A stretch of DNA of 64,000 bases from Thermoplasmatales archaeon (GCA_027366585.1 DAHXNF010000059.1:62001-126000); one strand, 5' to 3'. Shown: positions 54,243 to 63,991, counted from the first letter of the stretch. Translations and numbers: made by a program. Notes: generated from the sequence alone by a model not told the origin.

Positions 54243-54408
54243 CTTTTAACTTCGCTGAGATCATTGGATTTTCATATAAATACATGATTAGTGCATTAAT
54301 TCTAATTGACCGGTTTGCCCGCACTCTTTACAAATAGAGATACAAACGGTACTATCCAGAAAGGTAGCGAAAATATAACTATCTGTTAAAAATGATCGAC
54401 GGGGAAGA

Positions 54409-56286
54409 TTGGAGAATAATTTTGAGCTGAGGGATTACCAGGGTGAAATAATCTCTTTTATCACGGAATCCCTGAAGGGTAACATTGGTGTTGCTATAGA
54501 GTCACCAACTGGATCTGGAAAGACGCTTATGGGCCTTCGCGGTGCTCTGAAATATGCAACAGAGAATGGAAAGAAAATCCTGTACCTGACGAGGACAAAC
54601 TCGCAGCAGGAACAGGTTATCAGGGAACTGAGGCGTATCTCGACAGACCTGAAGATACATGCAATGCCAATGCAGGGCAGGCACAATCTCTGCCTGCTTT
54701 ACCGCGAGGTGGAAGGTCACCAGGATTTCAGTTCTGAATCACTTTCAAGATTCTGCAGGCTGAGAAAGAAGAAAGTGCTCGAGGGCGACGCAGAAGCATG
54801 CAGGTACTTCAACTACGATGTCTGGTCTGAAGAGACAAAGAACTACATATTCTCCACAATTCCATTTGCTGAGGAATTCCTGGATTATGGCTCGGACAAA
54901 GTTATCTGTCCTTATGAGTCACTCAAGAGGGCACTCCCGGAAGCCGATGTAGTACTTGCTCCATATGCAAGTTTCCTGAACCCTTCCATTGGTGAAAGAT
55001 TCCTGCAGCACTGGGGAGTTTCCCGCGAAGATCTAGTGATAATACTGGACGAGGCGCATAACCTGCCGGACCTTGCAAGGGACATGTCATCATTCGACAT
55101 TTCGATAAGGCAGATCAACTTTGCGGAGAACGAAGCCCGTGACCAGGGCGACTTCCTGCTTTACCAGAAATACAAGTCCTCTGACGTGCTTGAGATGATG
55201 CGATCTGCCATTATTTCCATGGTGAACGAGAAGATTGGGGAAAGTGAGGAGGTAAGGATAAGCTTTCACGACCTTATTGAGACAATCATGATACAGAACA
55301 GGATATCCTCGCAGCTTTTTCATGACCTGGCAAGCTATATGGAACTTTTCGGCGAATCCATAGCAGAGAAAAGGGAGCGGGAAGGCAAGGTTCCGCGTTC
55401 CAGCGTTATGAGTGTTGCAATTTCAATATTGAAATGGGAAACAATCACCGAGAACACATATGTTGCAATTCTTTCCAGAAACGGCGAGGGCTCTATTTCG
55501 GCTTTCTGCCTTGACCCCTCACAGCTCCTTTCGCCTCTGCGGCAATCAAAGACGGTCCACATGTCCGGAACGCTTTCCCCTATAAGCGTCTACCTGGATC
55601 TTATAGGATTCAGCGGAATTCCAAGCAAGAGCATAAGAGATATATTCCCGCCTGAGCGCAGGAAAGTCATGTATTACAACGGCGTAACGACAAAGTTTGA
55701 CGCATTCAACGACGAGGAGGCAGTCAAGATGCATGACCTTATCGATTCAATAATAACAAGGACTCAAAGAGGGACAATAGTATTCTTCCCTTCGTATAGT
55801 GCGATGAAGAAGGTACATGGTCCAGGTTTTTCCTTCCCCGTCCTGATGGAGGAGCGCGAACTTTCACAGGCCGAAGTTTTTGCCCTGGTGGCTAGGTTTC
55901 GTAAGATGCGGAAGCCCCTGTTAGCGGTCTCCGGTGGAAGGTTGTCTGAAGGCCTCAATTTCCCGGGAAATCAACTTGAGGTTGTCATTATAGCAGGAAT
56001 ACCTTATCCGCGCCCCGATGCCAAGAACAAGGCACTTCACGACTACTATGAAGCAAGAAACGGGAAAGGTTGGGAATACTCCGTCAAGTACCCTACATCC
56101 GTGAAGATTCGCCAGGAAATTGGTCGCCTGATCCGGAGCTCATCCGACATCGGCATAGCCATAATTCTGGATAAGCGGGCATCATATTTCAGGAAAGAGC
56201 TGGCTGGGATGACTCTCACCGAAGACCCGGCTTTAGACTGCGTAAAATTCTTCGACTGCTTCCTGAATGAAGATCTTGCAGAATAA
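54409..56286 (+). CDS. xpd: XPD/Rad3-type DNA helicase
   Basis: 625 residues from a TTG start. SF2 iron-sulfur helicase: Walker A SPTGSGKT, DEAHN box, and QEIGRLIRS motif VI. Four cysteines of the iron-sulfur domain are seen at HNLC, RFC, AEAC and VICPYE (about residues 102-168). It unwinds DNA 5' to 3' in repair or transcription-linked tasks. An AAATATAAC element about 35 bases upstream may be the TATA box, and GGGGAAG just before the TTG could act as SD. Confidence 0.94.
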   Translation: MENNFELRDYQGEIISFITESLKGNIGVAIESPTGSGKTLMGLRGALKYATENGKKILYLTRTNSQQEQVIRELRRISTDLKIHAMPMQGRHNLCLLYREVEGHQDFSSESLSRFCRLRKKKVLEGDAEACRYFNYDVWSEETKNYIFSTIPFAEEFLDYGSDKVICPYESLKRALPEADVVLAPYASFLNPSIGERFLQHWGVSREDLVIILDEAHNLPDLARDMSSFDISIRQINFAENEARDQGDFLLYQKYKSSDVLEMMRSAIISMVNEKIGESEEVRISFHDLIETIMIQNRISSQLFHDLASYMELFGESIAEKREREGKVPRSSVMSVAISILKWETITENTYVAILSRNGEGSISAFCLDPSQLLSPLRQSKTVHMSGTLSPISVYLDLIGFSGIPSKSIRDIFPPERRKVMYYNGVTTKFDAFNDEEAVKMHDLIDSIITRTQRGTIVFFPSYSAMKKVHGPGFSFPVLMEERELSQAEVFALVARFRKMRKPLLAVSGGRLSEGLNFPGNQLEVVIIAGIPYPRPDAKNKALHDYYEARNGKGWEYSVKYPTSVKIRQEIGRLIRSSSDIGIAIILDKRASYFRKELAGMTLTEDPALDCVKFFDCFLNEDLAE

Positions 56287-56300
56287 GCGTTGTTAAAAAG

Positions 56301-56310
56301 TTATATCTAT
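56301..56310 (+). promoter_or_regulatory. TATA box of the CLC gene
   Basis: TTATATCTAT centred 24-26 bases before the GTG at 56329, consistent with a leaderless transcript. Confidence 0.55.
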
Positions 56311-56328
56311 TTTTCTTATACGGGGTAA

Positions 56329-58146
56329 GTGGAATCCCACCTAAGAGATGCGTTTACTTCATTGAAGGGAAAGATAAACGCAGCCTATGTGGGGAAGTGG
56401 GTTTTCATAGGAAGCCTTGTAGGAATAATCGCGGGTGTCGGGGCGATCGTCCTATACAACCTGATCAATGTTTTTGGCTTCCTGATACTTACTGATATTA
56501 CCGGGATAACTCTGCCAAGGACATATGGCCTGACATCGTATGTACTTAGCCTGACCATGTTCCAGAGACTGCTGATTCCCGTATCAACAGTGCTGGGAGG
56601 ACTGTTATCAGGTTTCATTGTGTACAGGTTTGCGCCAGAGGCAGAAGGCCACGGCACAGATGCCGCGATCGACGCCTTCCACAACAAGGAAGGTAGAATC
56701 AGGAGGCGCGTACCTGTAGTCAAGACTGTTGCATCCGCCATAACAATTGGTTCCGGAGGAAGTGCAGGCAGGGAAGGTCCAACTGCGCAGATTGCTGCGG
56801 GATTCGGTTCATTTGTCGCAGATGCATTTGGAATGGATGATCATGATCGTAGAATCGCAATGGCCGCAGGGATTGGTGCCGGAATTGGAAGTATATTCCT
56901 TGCACCGCTGGGCGGTGCCATTCTCTCGACCGAGGTCCTTTACCGCAAAGATTTTGAAGTTGAAGCTTTGATACCATCGATAATAGCATCTTTTGTTGGT
57001 TACCTCATCTTTGGATTCACGCTCGGTTACAGGAACAGCCTTTTCCTCATCCCGGTCGGAGGCATAACTGGATTCCACTCACCTGAATCACTACCTCTAT
57101 ACCTTCTACTTGGTTTGGTTGCAGGCCTGGTAGGGAGATTCTATGTAATCTTCTTTTATGGCATCCAGCGCCTTTTTGCTAGCATGAAGAGAATATCCAA
57201 GTACCTCAGGCCGGCAATAGGCGGCCTTATTGTTGGCATCATCGCAATCTTTTTACCGGAAGTACTTGGCCTGGGTTATGGATGGGTCCAGCTCATCTTT
57301 TACGGGGAACTTGCCTTTCCGTTCTGGATGTTCTTTGTCCTTGTGATAGCCAAGATCGTAGCAACATCCTTTACTATAAGTTCCGGCGGGTCTGGAGGTG
57401 TATTTGCACCTGGGATGGTTATCGGGGCCTTCCTGGGCGCAGGCATTTATCTATTGTTCAGCCCTTACTTCCCAACAGTTAATGTTATCGATCTGACGAT
57501 AGTTGGCATGATCTCATTTTTTGGTAGCGTTTCAAGGGCCCCTATTTCTATTATCATAATGGGAACGGAAATGACGGGCGGTTACCTTCTTTTCTTTCCC
57601 CTTATGCTCACCACACTTGTTGCGTACTTTGTATGCGGTGACAAGTATTCCATATACAGCAAGCAGGTTGATAACCGGGCCGCTTCTCCTGCACATGCAC
57701 AGGAATACGAGAAGCCGGTCCTCGATGCTGTCAATGTTCTATCTGCTGTGAACACCGACTATCCCTTTGTATCCCCGGAAACTAATTTACTGGAAGCTGT
57801 GTCCAAGATCAGGGAGACAAAGACAAAAACTGTAGTTGTCCAGAAGGATGGGCGCCTCATAGGTCTCCTCTCAATAGATGACATAGATATGAACAAGGAT
57901 CTCTCAAAAATTAAGACCTGGGAGGTACTGAACCCTAACCCACCCAGGGTCACTACTGCTGCAAATGTCCACCAGGTCTTCGACCTGTTAAGTAAGAGCC
58001 CTATTGGCAAGGTAGTTGTAACAGATCCCGAAGGAAAAGTAGTAGGTACATGTGGATTATTCGAAATCGCCGATGCTTACAATAGGGAAATTAGGAAAAT
58101 AAAGCATGGGAAACAACTGGAAACCAATCCTGATCAACCGAAGTGA
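56329..58146 (+). CDS. CLC-type chloride channel/transporter with CBS domains
   Basis: 605 residues from a GTG start. The selectivity motifs are GSGGSAGREGP, which contains the gating glutamate, and SSGGSGGVFAPGMVIGAFLG. About ten or more membrane helices occupy residues 20-440. A cytoplasmic CBS pair (about 470-590) follows, ending in KVVGTCGLFEIAD. Whether it is a channel or Cl-/H+ exchanger is not decidable here. In an acidophile it may help manage proton load, but that is inference. Confidence 0.92.
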   Translation: MESHLRDAFTSLKGKINAAYVGKWVFIGSLVGIIAGVGAIVLYNLINVFGFLILTDITGITLPRTYGLTSYVLSLTMFQRLLIPVSTVLGGLLSGFIVYRFAPEAEGHGTDAAIDAFHNKEGRIRRRVPVVKTVASAITIGSGGSAGREGPTAQIAAGFGSFVADAFGMDDHDRRIAMAAGIGAGIGSIFLAPLGGAILSTEVLYRKDFEVEALIPSIIASFVGYLIFGFTLGYRNSLFLIPVGGITGFHSPESLPLYLLLGLVAGLVGRFYVIFFYGIQRLFASMKRISKYLRPAIGGLIVGIIAIFLPEVLGLGYGWVQLIFYGELAFPFWMFFVLVIAKIVATSFTISSGGSGGVFAPGMVIGAFLGAGIYLLFSPYFPTVNVIDLTIVGMISFFGSVSRAPISIIIMGTEMTGGYLLFFPLMLTTLVAYFVCGDKYSIYSKQVDNRAASPAHAQEYEKPVLDAVNVLSAVNTDYPFVSPETNLLEAVSKIRETKTKTVVVQKDGRLIGLLSIDDIDMNKDLSKIKTWEVLNPNPPRVTTAANVHQVFDLLSKSPIGKVVVTDPEGKVVGTCGLFEIADAYNREIRKIKHGKQLETNPDQPK

Positions 58147-58149
58147 CCC

Positions 58150-58365
58150 TCAATCACTTTTGCTGGAATCATCTTGCAAACCGGAACCCTCTTTCAGCTC
58201 CTTCCTGAATTTTTCAAGGTCCCTCGCTCTCACTTCAAGGATGAACGGTCCAACGTAGTTGCAGTCATCGCACTTGTATACTGCACCGATAAGTCCTCCT
58301 GCAATCCAGTTAACATAAACCGATCCGCATTTTGGGCAAATCTTGATCTGCTGTCCACCATCCAT
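58150..58365 (-). CDS. small zinc-ribbon protein
   Basis: 71 residues. A zinc ribbon is formed by CPKCGS near residue 10 and CDDCNYVG near residue 32, with a hydrophobic GGLIGAVY between. The C-terminal half is a charged helix. The layout is common among archaeal small zinc proteins of unknown role. It is convergent with the CLC gene, three bases apart. Confidence 0.8.
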   Translation of the reverse strand: MDGGQQIKICPKCGSVYVNWIAGGLIGAVYKCDDCNYVGPFILEVRARDLEKFRKELKEGSGLQDDSSKSD

Positions 58366-58639
58366 TTCTATAGTAACGCAGAACCGGGAATAAACATCAC
58401 TATCCCTGTTGAAAATTTCTCAGTCGGTTCCACACGGAAGGATCAGGGAAGCAGAAAGGTTAATAACAAATGCAAACAGAAGCAGTATTACCAGCCATTT
58501 GCTCATTTTTAAATTGAAGAGAAAAATATATTCTGGCAGTCAGATTCGTCAATTTGAAACCATTTGCACCGAAGGAACCGTGTGATTTTGATTAACCCGC
58601 AAAGTGATCAAATCTCACTGGATCCTTTATGCAATCGGT

Positions 58640-58646
58640 AGGTGAT
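58640..58646 (+). promoter_or_regulatory. strong Shine-Dalgarno sequence
   Basis: AGGTGAT, a seven-base match to the archaeal anti-SD, ends four bases before the ATG at 58651. Such a strong site is unusual in this window, where leaderless starts dominate. Confidence 0.6.
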
Positions 58647-58650
58647 ACAA

Positions 58651-58782
58651 ATGAGTGAACTTGTCTCTGATCAGGGAAAATGGGCCCAGAAGATAGAGCA
58701 GAAAGAATTCAATGGAGGAATAGAAGAAATCCTCATTGAGAGGGTTCTTGACCGTGTTGAGATCTTCATCGACGATCCGTAA
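58651..58782 (+). CDS. 43-residue small protein
   Basis: The ATG at 58651 has a strong SD sequence. The peptide is highly charged, with an amphipathic helix around IEEILIERVLDRVEIFIDD, and has no cysteine pairs or membrane segment. It resembles no family I know. It could be a complete small protein or the 5' fragment of a decayed gene; the downstream frame holds no continuation. Confidence 0.45.
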   Translation: MSELVSDQGKWAQKIEQKEFNGGIEEILIERVLDRVEIFIDDP

Positions 58783-58792
58783 GCATGCGATT

Positions 58793-59176
58793 TTACCCTT
58801 TTGTGGTTCGAGAGATGGGCATGTTAAAAGTCAATTCTATTGTGAATGGAAATCCTATTGTTATGTCGGCATTGTTGATATCAAGATTCATTGCTATCTT
58901 GTGAATAAGATCCTTGATATCTGAAAAGTACCTGAAAAATGGGGCGGCAATAAATGGTCTGTCCCTGGCTACCGTAGTAGTAAAAGAGAACAGAGTTATT
59001 AATCGCTCATGTGCATCCTCTGCGGCATTTTCAATAAGTCCATCAATCTCTTTGAGTTCCTGCTTGAAGTAGTTTCTCCAGCTTTCTACATGAAGTCCGG
59101 CAAGTTTGCGTAACTCCAGTTCACCGGAAACCTTCCACTTTTCCAGGACTTCATTAATTGGCCCCGAATCTTCCAT
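58793..59176 (-). CDS. hypothetical protein
   Basis: 127 residues, unrecognised. The N-terminal half is a long charged helix with a coiled-coil look (YFKQELKEIDGLIENAAEDA), and the C-terminal half has an RDRPFIAAPFFRYFSDIKDL region and a beta-strand IGFPFTIELTFNMP. It is divergent from the membrane protein gene at 59339, with 162 bases between. Confidence 0.6.
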   Translation of the reverse strand: MEDSGPINEVLEKWKVSGELELRKLAGLHVESWRNYFKQELKEIDGLIENAAEDAHERLITLFSFTTTVARDRPFIAAPFFRYFSDIKDLIHKIAMNLDINNADITIGFPFTIELTFNMPISRTTKG

Positions 59177-59338
59177 CGTAGATCGGAAGTTATTTTGATT
59201 GATAAATGTATTGTGGGTTGAGCTGAAGCTCCCGCGTAACTCACTGTCAATCTAATCCTTTTTCCCACTTCAACCGGCGAGCATGTTTAGTTCCTCTGAA
59301 CATTCACTAATATATACCAGACAAGTATCTGTATTATT

Positions 59339-60403
59339 ATGCCAGCTGGTCCACCGGAGCCTTCAGAGTTCGACCCTGAACTTAACAAATACTTCGGAGT
59401 CACTGCAGGCAGTCAAATTAGCAAGACTAGCGAACCTGTTGGACCGGAAGCAGTTGTTGCAGAAATTCGCTCTCTTATGGCGCGTGAGGATCGTGGATAC
59501 TACCTTGTGAAATCGTATCTTCTTGGTGAAATGAAGTCAACACTTTTTGAGGCCTGCAAGTTGCTGGCTTCCGATGGAAAGAGACCCGAGCTTGATACAA
59601 GTCTTGAGAGTACATTGCGAAGGAATGAAGGAACCGCCCCCACAATTCGTGTAATCACAGAGGATCATATCGACTTCTCCCGTAGGGCAAACAGGGAGAC
59701 GGTCAGCAAAATAATCACTGGTAACGCAGGTCTTCATTTGCATGGAGTGTATCTTGTGATAGGTCTTTCAGAGTCGACTTACAGGACACTGGCAAATTCG
59801 TTACTGAATAGATCAGGCGCAGGGCGGGATAGATCCGGGATAGGCAGTTCAATGAACGGATATCTTGGTTCCAGGAAGTATTATGAAGCAGGAATAGTGA
59901 TTGCACTTATTTTCGTTCTTGTGTATTCTATCTATGCATACCAATTCTTTTTAACAGGCTTCGTTGCACTGGGTATAGCGTTCATTGTACTGTGGTTTAT
60001 TTTGCCACTTCTGTTCTTCTTGGCTGTGAGATTTATCACGCCTAGAGTAAGACCTTATCTGATTCCCGTTGTCTCTGCATGCTTTGCTACCATACTTTCA
60101 GGCGGAATACAAGTTTTCACTCCTATTATTTATCCGGGACTAGGATATGGACCAGCTGGTGGGTATTTTTCTTATGGGTACCCGTTCTTTTACAACTACT
60201 ATGAGCATCTTGCTGTTCCGGGAATAGGAACCAGCTCGTCAATCACAGTCGGATTCAGCTGGCCTGGACTACTGCTTGATCTTGTCGTGTGGTACTGTAT
60301 TTCTATTATTGTTTATGTGTTTTCGGAACTCATATTTGAGAAATATGGTACCGAGATCGCATCAGTGTTCTCAAAATTTTACCGAAGCGAAAGGAAGCCT
60401 TGA
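59339..60403 (+). CDS. hypothetical membrane protein with soluble N-terminal domain
   Basis: 354 residues. Residues 1-175 are hydrophilic, with no recognised domain. Four or so membrane helices follow (about 183-203, 206-235, 240-262 and 300-326), with a Tyr/Gly/Phe-rich outside loop (GYGPAGGYFSYGYPFFYNYY) between the third and fourth. The C-terminus is short and basic. It is neighboured by other unknown membrane proteins. Function unknown. Confidence 0.65.
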   Translation: MPAGPPEPSEFDPELNKYFGVTAGSQISKTSEPVGPEAVVAEIRSLMAREDRGYYLVKSYLLGEMKSTLFEACKLLASDGKRPELDTSLESTLRRNEGTAPTIRVITEDHIDFSRRANRETVSKIITGNAGLHLHGVYLVIGLSESTYRTLANSLLNRSGAGRDRSGIGSSMNGYLGSRKYYEAGIVIALIFVLVYSIYAYQFFLTGFVALGIAFIVLWFILPLLFFLAVRFITPRVRPYLIPVVSACFATILSGGIQVFTPIIYPGLGYGPAGGYFSYGYPFFYNYYEHLAVPGIGTSSSITVGFSWPGLLLDLVVWYCISIIVYVFSELIFEKYGTEIASVFSKFYRSERKP

Positions 60404-60560
60404 ATCATTTTAATGGCTCTTATGGAACCCCAAATCTATTAAAACAACAGGCTGACGCAGTTCTGTTTTTCATTGGGGTGAAAATTCACATTCTGTAATG
60501 ATTTTTTGGATGGCTGAGCGGGACTGAGTTAAGCTTCAATCGTTTGAGGGAACAAAGAGG

Positions 60561-60570
60561 CAAATATATA
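60561..60570 (+). promoter_or_regulatory. TATA box of the small membrane protein gene
   Basis: CAAATATATA centred about 26 bases before the ATG at 60593. It supports this ATG over the upstream TTG at 60578. Confidence 0.6.
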
Positions 60571-60592
60571 GAATAGTTTGCACTTTAACAAC

Positions 60593-60958
60593 ATGGCTTC
60601 ACCAAGAAAGGTCACCGGTCTCGTGGCCGCAATTATCGTGGTTGTTATATCAGCCTTGGTTTTCTACCTTTCTTATATCGATATTGTAAACAAGCAGGAA
60701 GCCTTTGTCGTTATTGGCCTATTCTCGGTACTGTTTGCATTGATATCATATCTGATGCATGCCTTCATATCGCCGGTAAGAATAGTAACAGCTTTTGTTT
60801 GGGCATATTACGCAATTGGCGTTGCAAGCATGGTGTATGCAACTACGATTGTGAAGTTCAGTGTGCTTTACCTTATCCTTGTGCTGCTTTTTGTCCTCGT
60901 CTCGATAGCTTTCATTTATTGGAGGTTATCCACAATGTCCTCAGATCCATCCGCATAA
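60593..60958 (+). CDS. four-helix membrane protein
   Basis: 121 residues from ATG 60593, placed by the TATA box. Four hydrophobic helices fill most of the protein (VAAIIVVVISALVFYL, AFVVIGLFSVLFALISYL, IVTAFVWAYYAIGVASMVY, LYLILVLLFVLVSIAFIYW) with short polar termini. No transporter motif. Unknown function. Confidence 0.65.
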   Translation: MASPRKVTGLVAAIIVVVISALVFYLSYIDIVNKQEAFVVIGLFSVLFALISYLMHAFISPVRIVTAFVWAYYAIGVASMVYATTIVKFSVLYLILVLLFVLVSIAFIYWRLSTMSSDPSA

Positions 60959-61395
60959 CAACGACTGGGTCATTTATGGAAAATAACCACAACCTCAGGA
61001 ACCGGATCTGTAATTCTCACCTATATTGTGAGCTACAAAATTCTATACTTGTCTATTCTTACGCCGAACATAAAACGGATGACACACTAAGCTGGATATG
61101 AACAGATTGACATATAAAGGAACATTTTCTGGTGCACATTGCATTAAAGATCCTTTCCGTTTCTGATACCATTAACATAATTTATTTCATAAATATCATT
61201 AGCGCAGTAATCGTTGGAACATTTGCTGGTACTTTTCTGTAGATGATCATAAATAATAACTGCCTGACCAAATTAGCTAATCTATTGTCATGCCCTTGTT
61301 ATGGTTTTTATACCAACCTTAAAATTATGGCATAACGATCGATTCCGACTTTTAAAACGAAACAAAGTGCTTTCTGATAATGTGATCCTTAAAAT
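60959..61395. other. intergenic region with one possible micro-ORF
   Basis: No established gene. A 36-codon frame at 61132-61242 starts with GTG and has a membrane helix (NIIYFINIISAVIVGTFAG), with a CATATAAAG box about 20 bases upstream. Evidence is too weak for a firm call. Confidence 0.35.
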
Positions 61396-62322
61396 TCACA
61401 TAGTTTCCAATACACCCTTGTTTACGGGAGCACACATAACCAGAATTACATCTTCCATATTCATTGATGACTTAAGTGCTTGAAACAGTTGGAGGTACTC
61501 ATCAGTTTCAGATGTTGGCAATAGCATGGTTATCTCAATATTGCCATCCTTGAAAGTACCGAATAAACCCATAAGCGGGATCCTTGCCTGGTGAGCCATC
61601 TCAGCGAGCTTCAGGTTAAACGGCTCTGATATAATTGACTCATAAATCTTGTCCTCTTTTGAAATTGAGGTCAAAGAAGGAATCTCTTTATCTGTATATA
61701 TGATGACTTTCGTACCGGCAGCGTCTATTCTCCTTATTTCACCTTCAGCAAGAAATTCAATACTGCCAATGCCCTCAGGAAGATTCGTGAAACCGGTGAT
61801 CGGCATCATGATCCTGATGACAGACAGAGGTGTATTCCTGTTTGCGTTGTCAATTAAAGATAAGATACCTGGTGACATGCCCAAATATATTAGCCTAAAC
61901 CTGCCATTTTCTAATATTTTACCGAGAGCGACATTGACCTGCCTCATCACGGAGTTATGAAAACGGAATGAAAAATAAAGTTCTCCCCTAAGTACGAAAG
62001 TCTGGGCAATTATCATTGAGCGAATATCAAGAAGCGCGTACAAAACGTTGTATGCATGAGTATCCTGAACGACAAAAGCCTGCGTATAGTATTCATTTTT
62101 TTCAACGCCTTTTGGCATTGATTTGATTATAGAGGCGTCTTTTTGGGAGATAGAATGCTTCGGAAGATATATCTGTAAAACCTTTTTCTCTGATTCTTCG
62201 AAAAGCCTTGCTGGAAACTCATCCTTCAGGCTTTCCGCTATCTTGAACCACTGCGCTCTTGGCCTGATAGCCAGGGTAATCATGAAATCAAGCCTGACAT
62301 CAACGTCTGAAATTTTAATCAA
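61396..62322 (-). CDS. hypothetical protein
   Basis: 308 residues from a TTG start preceded at seven bases by GAGGAG. Mixed alpha/beta with no membrane segment. Segments such as RFRLIYLGMSPGILSLIDNA and SLTSISKEDKIYESIISEPF could belong to ligand- or signal-sensing domains. No catalytic motif or known family is recognised. Its promoter may be the TATATATA stretch near 62375-62385. Confidence 0.65.
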   Translation of the reverse strand: MIKISDVDVRLDFMITLAIRPRAQWFKIAESLKDEFPARLFEESEKKVLQIYLPKHSISQKDASIIKSMPKGVEKNEYYTQAFVVQDTHAYNVLYALLDIRSMIIAQTFVLRGELYFSFRFHNSVMRQVNVALGKILENGRFRLIYLGMSPGILSLIDNANRNTPLSVIRIMMPITGFTNLPEGIGSIEFLAEGEIRRIDAAGTKVIIYTDKEIPSLTSISKEDKIYESIISEPFNLKLAEMAHQARIPLMGLFGTFKDGNIEITMLLPTSETDEYLQLFQALKSSMNMEDVILVMCAPVNKGVLETM

Positions 62323-62691
62323 GATTTATCTCCTCGTCATTAATTCTTAATTAATAAATAATGCAATCTGATATATATAAACTGCCAAAAGCAGGTATCA
62401 ACTTCTCTTATCCTTTGTTTTTCACATTAGATCATCTTAAATCATCTCAGATTTCAATTCAGACTGTATAGATCCTGAATGTTCATGTTACAAAGTGTCT
62501 CGAATACGGAGAATAAACAGAAAAGCCATTGATGTGCTCAGGAATGGTTCTGATTCATATCGTGGAATAAAATAGTCACAGGTGAAATCCAAAAGCCTGT
62601 GGGCATCGGCCGGTTAGAGACGCAGATTCTAAGCAATTATCCTCATCTTGAAAGCGGTTCCCTTAAGGAAATAGTAGACCTTTTATAGAAG
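62323..62691. other. intergenic region with no supported gene
   Basis: AT-rich promoter-like sequence near 62375-62385 precedes the minus-strand gene. At 62578-62688 a short plus-strand frame reads RLETQILSNYPHLESGSLKE and stops, which could be a fragment of a decayed gene. Nothing firm. Confidence 0.4.
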
Positions 62692-62772
62692 CGCCGCGGG
62701 AGAGATTCGAACTCCCGATCCACAAGGGAACCAGATCTCAAGTCTGGCGCCGTACCACTGGGCCACCGCGGC
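62692..62772 (-). tRNA. tRNA-Ser (UGA anticodon)
   Basis: The 81-base minus-strand sequence folds as a class II tRNA. Acceptor GCCGCGG/CCGCGGC, anticodon stem CCAGA/TCTGG around loop CTTGAGA giving anticodon TGA, a long variable arm of about 14 bases, and T-arm GGGAG TTCGAAT CTCTC-like. The discriminator base is G, as required for Ser. CCA is not encoded. Confidence 0.92.
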
Positions 62773-62852
62773 TTCTCTGCACAGAGCAATGCAGTATCAC
62801 TTCCGCAAAGTCATGAAGCTTAATTTATCTTTGCTGTATACTGTTGGGCCAA

Positions 62853-63395
62853 CTATTGCTCATTGAGCTTCTCGAATAGAACGTCATCGACAAAGCCATG
62901 CCCGCGAACAAAGGAATGCTTTCGATATCTTCCACATTCTCTGAAGCCGTTCTTGATCAATGCTTTCTTGGATGCTGTGTTAGGCTCAAACACCGCAGAG
63001 GTTAGTTTCCTCAGGTTAAGCGTCCCAAAACAGAAGTCTGAGGCCAGTGAAATTGCCTCTGAAGCGTATCCCTTTCCCCAGGAGTCCTTCTCCAGGAAAT
63101 AGCCAAGCACGCCGGATCCATTGGAGAAATTTATCTCCCGGACTCCGATGACACCAACGATCTTCTGGCTGTTGTTCTCCATGATTGCGAAGTGCCTGCT
63201 ATCGACTTCTCTCTTCCCAAGGTTTCTGATCCAATCCAATTCCTCATATTCATAAAACATCCTTCCAGGATTAGAAAGGTACCTGTGCACTTCAGGATCG
63301 TTTATAACCTTGAAGAGAAAGGTGGCATCTGATTCCAGGATGATACCAAGCGAAACTCGCCTGCCCAACACAATAAGAGGTCTTCCATTTTCCAT
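62853..63395 (-). CDS. GNAT N-acetyltransferase (RimJ/RimL type)
   Basis: 180 residues. The acetyl-CoA site is VLGYFLEKDSWGKGYASEAI and the C-terminal AVFEPNTASKKALIKNGFRECG matches the RimJ/RimL subgroup. Possible substrates are ribosomal protein N-termini or small amines; location 29 bases after the L15e gene on the same strand mildly favours a ribosome link, which is inference. Confidence 0.88.
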   Translation of the reverse strand: MENGRPLIVLGRRVSLGIILESDATFLFKVINDPEVHRYLSNPGRMFYEYEELDWIRNLGKREVDSRHFAIMENNSQKIVGVIGVREINFSNGSGVLGYFLEKDSWGKGYASEAISLASDFCFGTLNLRKLTSAVFEPNTASKKALIKNGFRECGRYRKHSFVRGHGFVDDVLFEKLNEQ

Positions 63396-63424
63396 GCAGC
63401 ACCCCAGGGGCTACGGAAAAGAAT

Positions 63425-63991
63425 TTATCTCCTCAGCCTTCCGTTAGATCGGATAGATGGCCTGCTCTTGCTGCTTCCTTTCCTTCCAGTGCGCAAACCC
63501 CTGCCTTTGAAACCTGCAGATGTAAGACCCCTGTAAACCCTACCTTTGTTCTGCTGCTCAGATAACCAGGAGGTTTGCTTTTTCCCATAAATTTCAGGAG
63601 CAGACTTATCCACCATTATGATCTCGTAGTATTTGTACAGACCATCTTCGCCAACGTAGTAGGAGTTAAGGACTTCCATGTTAGGATATTTATCTGCAGC
63701 TCTCTCTTCAGACATCCACTGTATGCTTTTTTTTACAGTGAGTTTGCTGTAGGCCATTCTTCTTGGTCTCCTACCGCCCATTATCTTTGGCCTGTTTCTT
63801 CCTCCTCTCCTTACTCTTGATCTAACAACAATATAGCCTTGCTTGGCTTTGTATCCAAGGGACCTGGCTCTGTCCAGCCTGGTCGGGTATTCTACCCTGC
63901 ATATTGATGGACCATGTCTCCACGAAATCATCCTCTCCTTCTGGAGTGGGTATATTTCAGATTCCTTGAGTGATTTCCATCCATTCCTCAT
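63425..63991 (-). CDS. rpl15e: ribosomal protein L15e
   Basis: 188 residues, very basic. Clear L15e features: [74 protein letters not shown] and the glycine/arginine-rich C-terminus. It is a large-subunit protein found in archaea and eukaryotes. The ATG at 63991 lies nine bases from the window edge, so its promoter is outside. Confidence 0.96.
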   Translation of the reverse strand: MRNGWKSLKESEIYPLQKERMISWRHGPSICRVEYPTRLDRARSLGYKAKQGYIVVRSRVRRGGRNRPKIMGGRRPRRMAYSKLTVKKSIQWMSEERAADKYPNMEVLNSYYVGEDGLYKYYEIIMVDKSAPEIYGKKQTSWLSEQQNKGRVYRGLTSAGFKGRGLRTGRKGSSKSRPSIRSNGRLRR

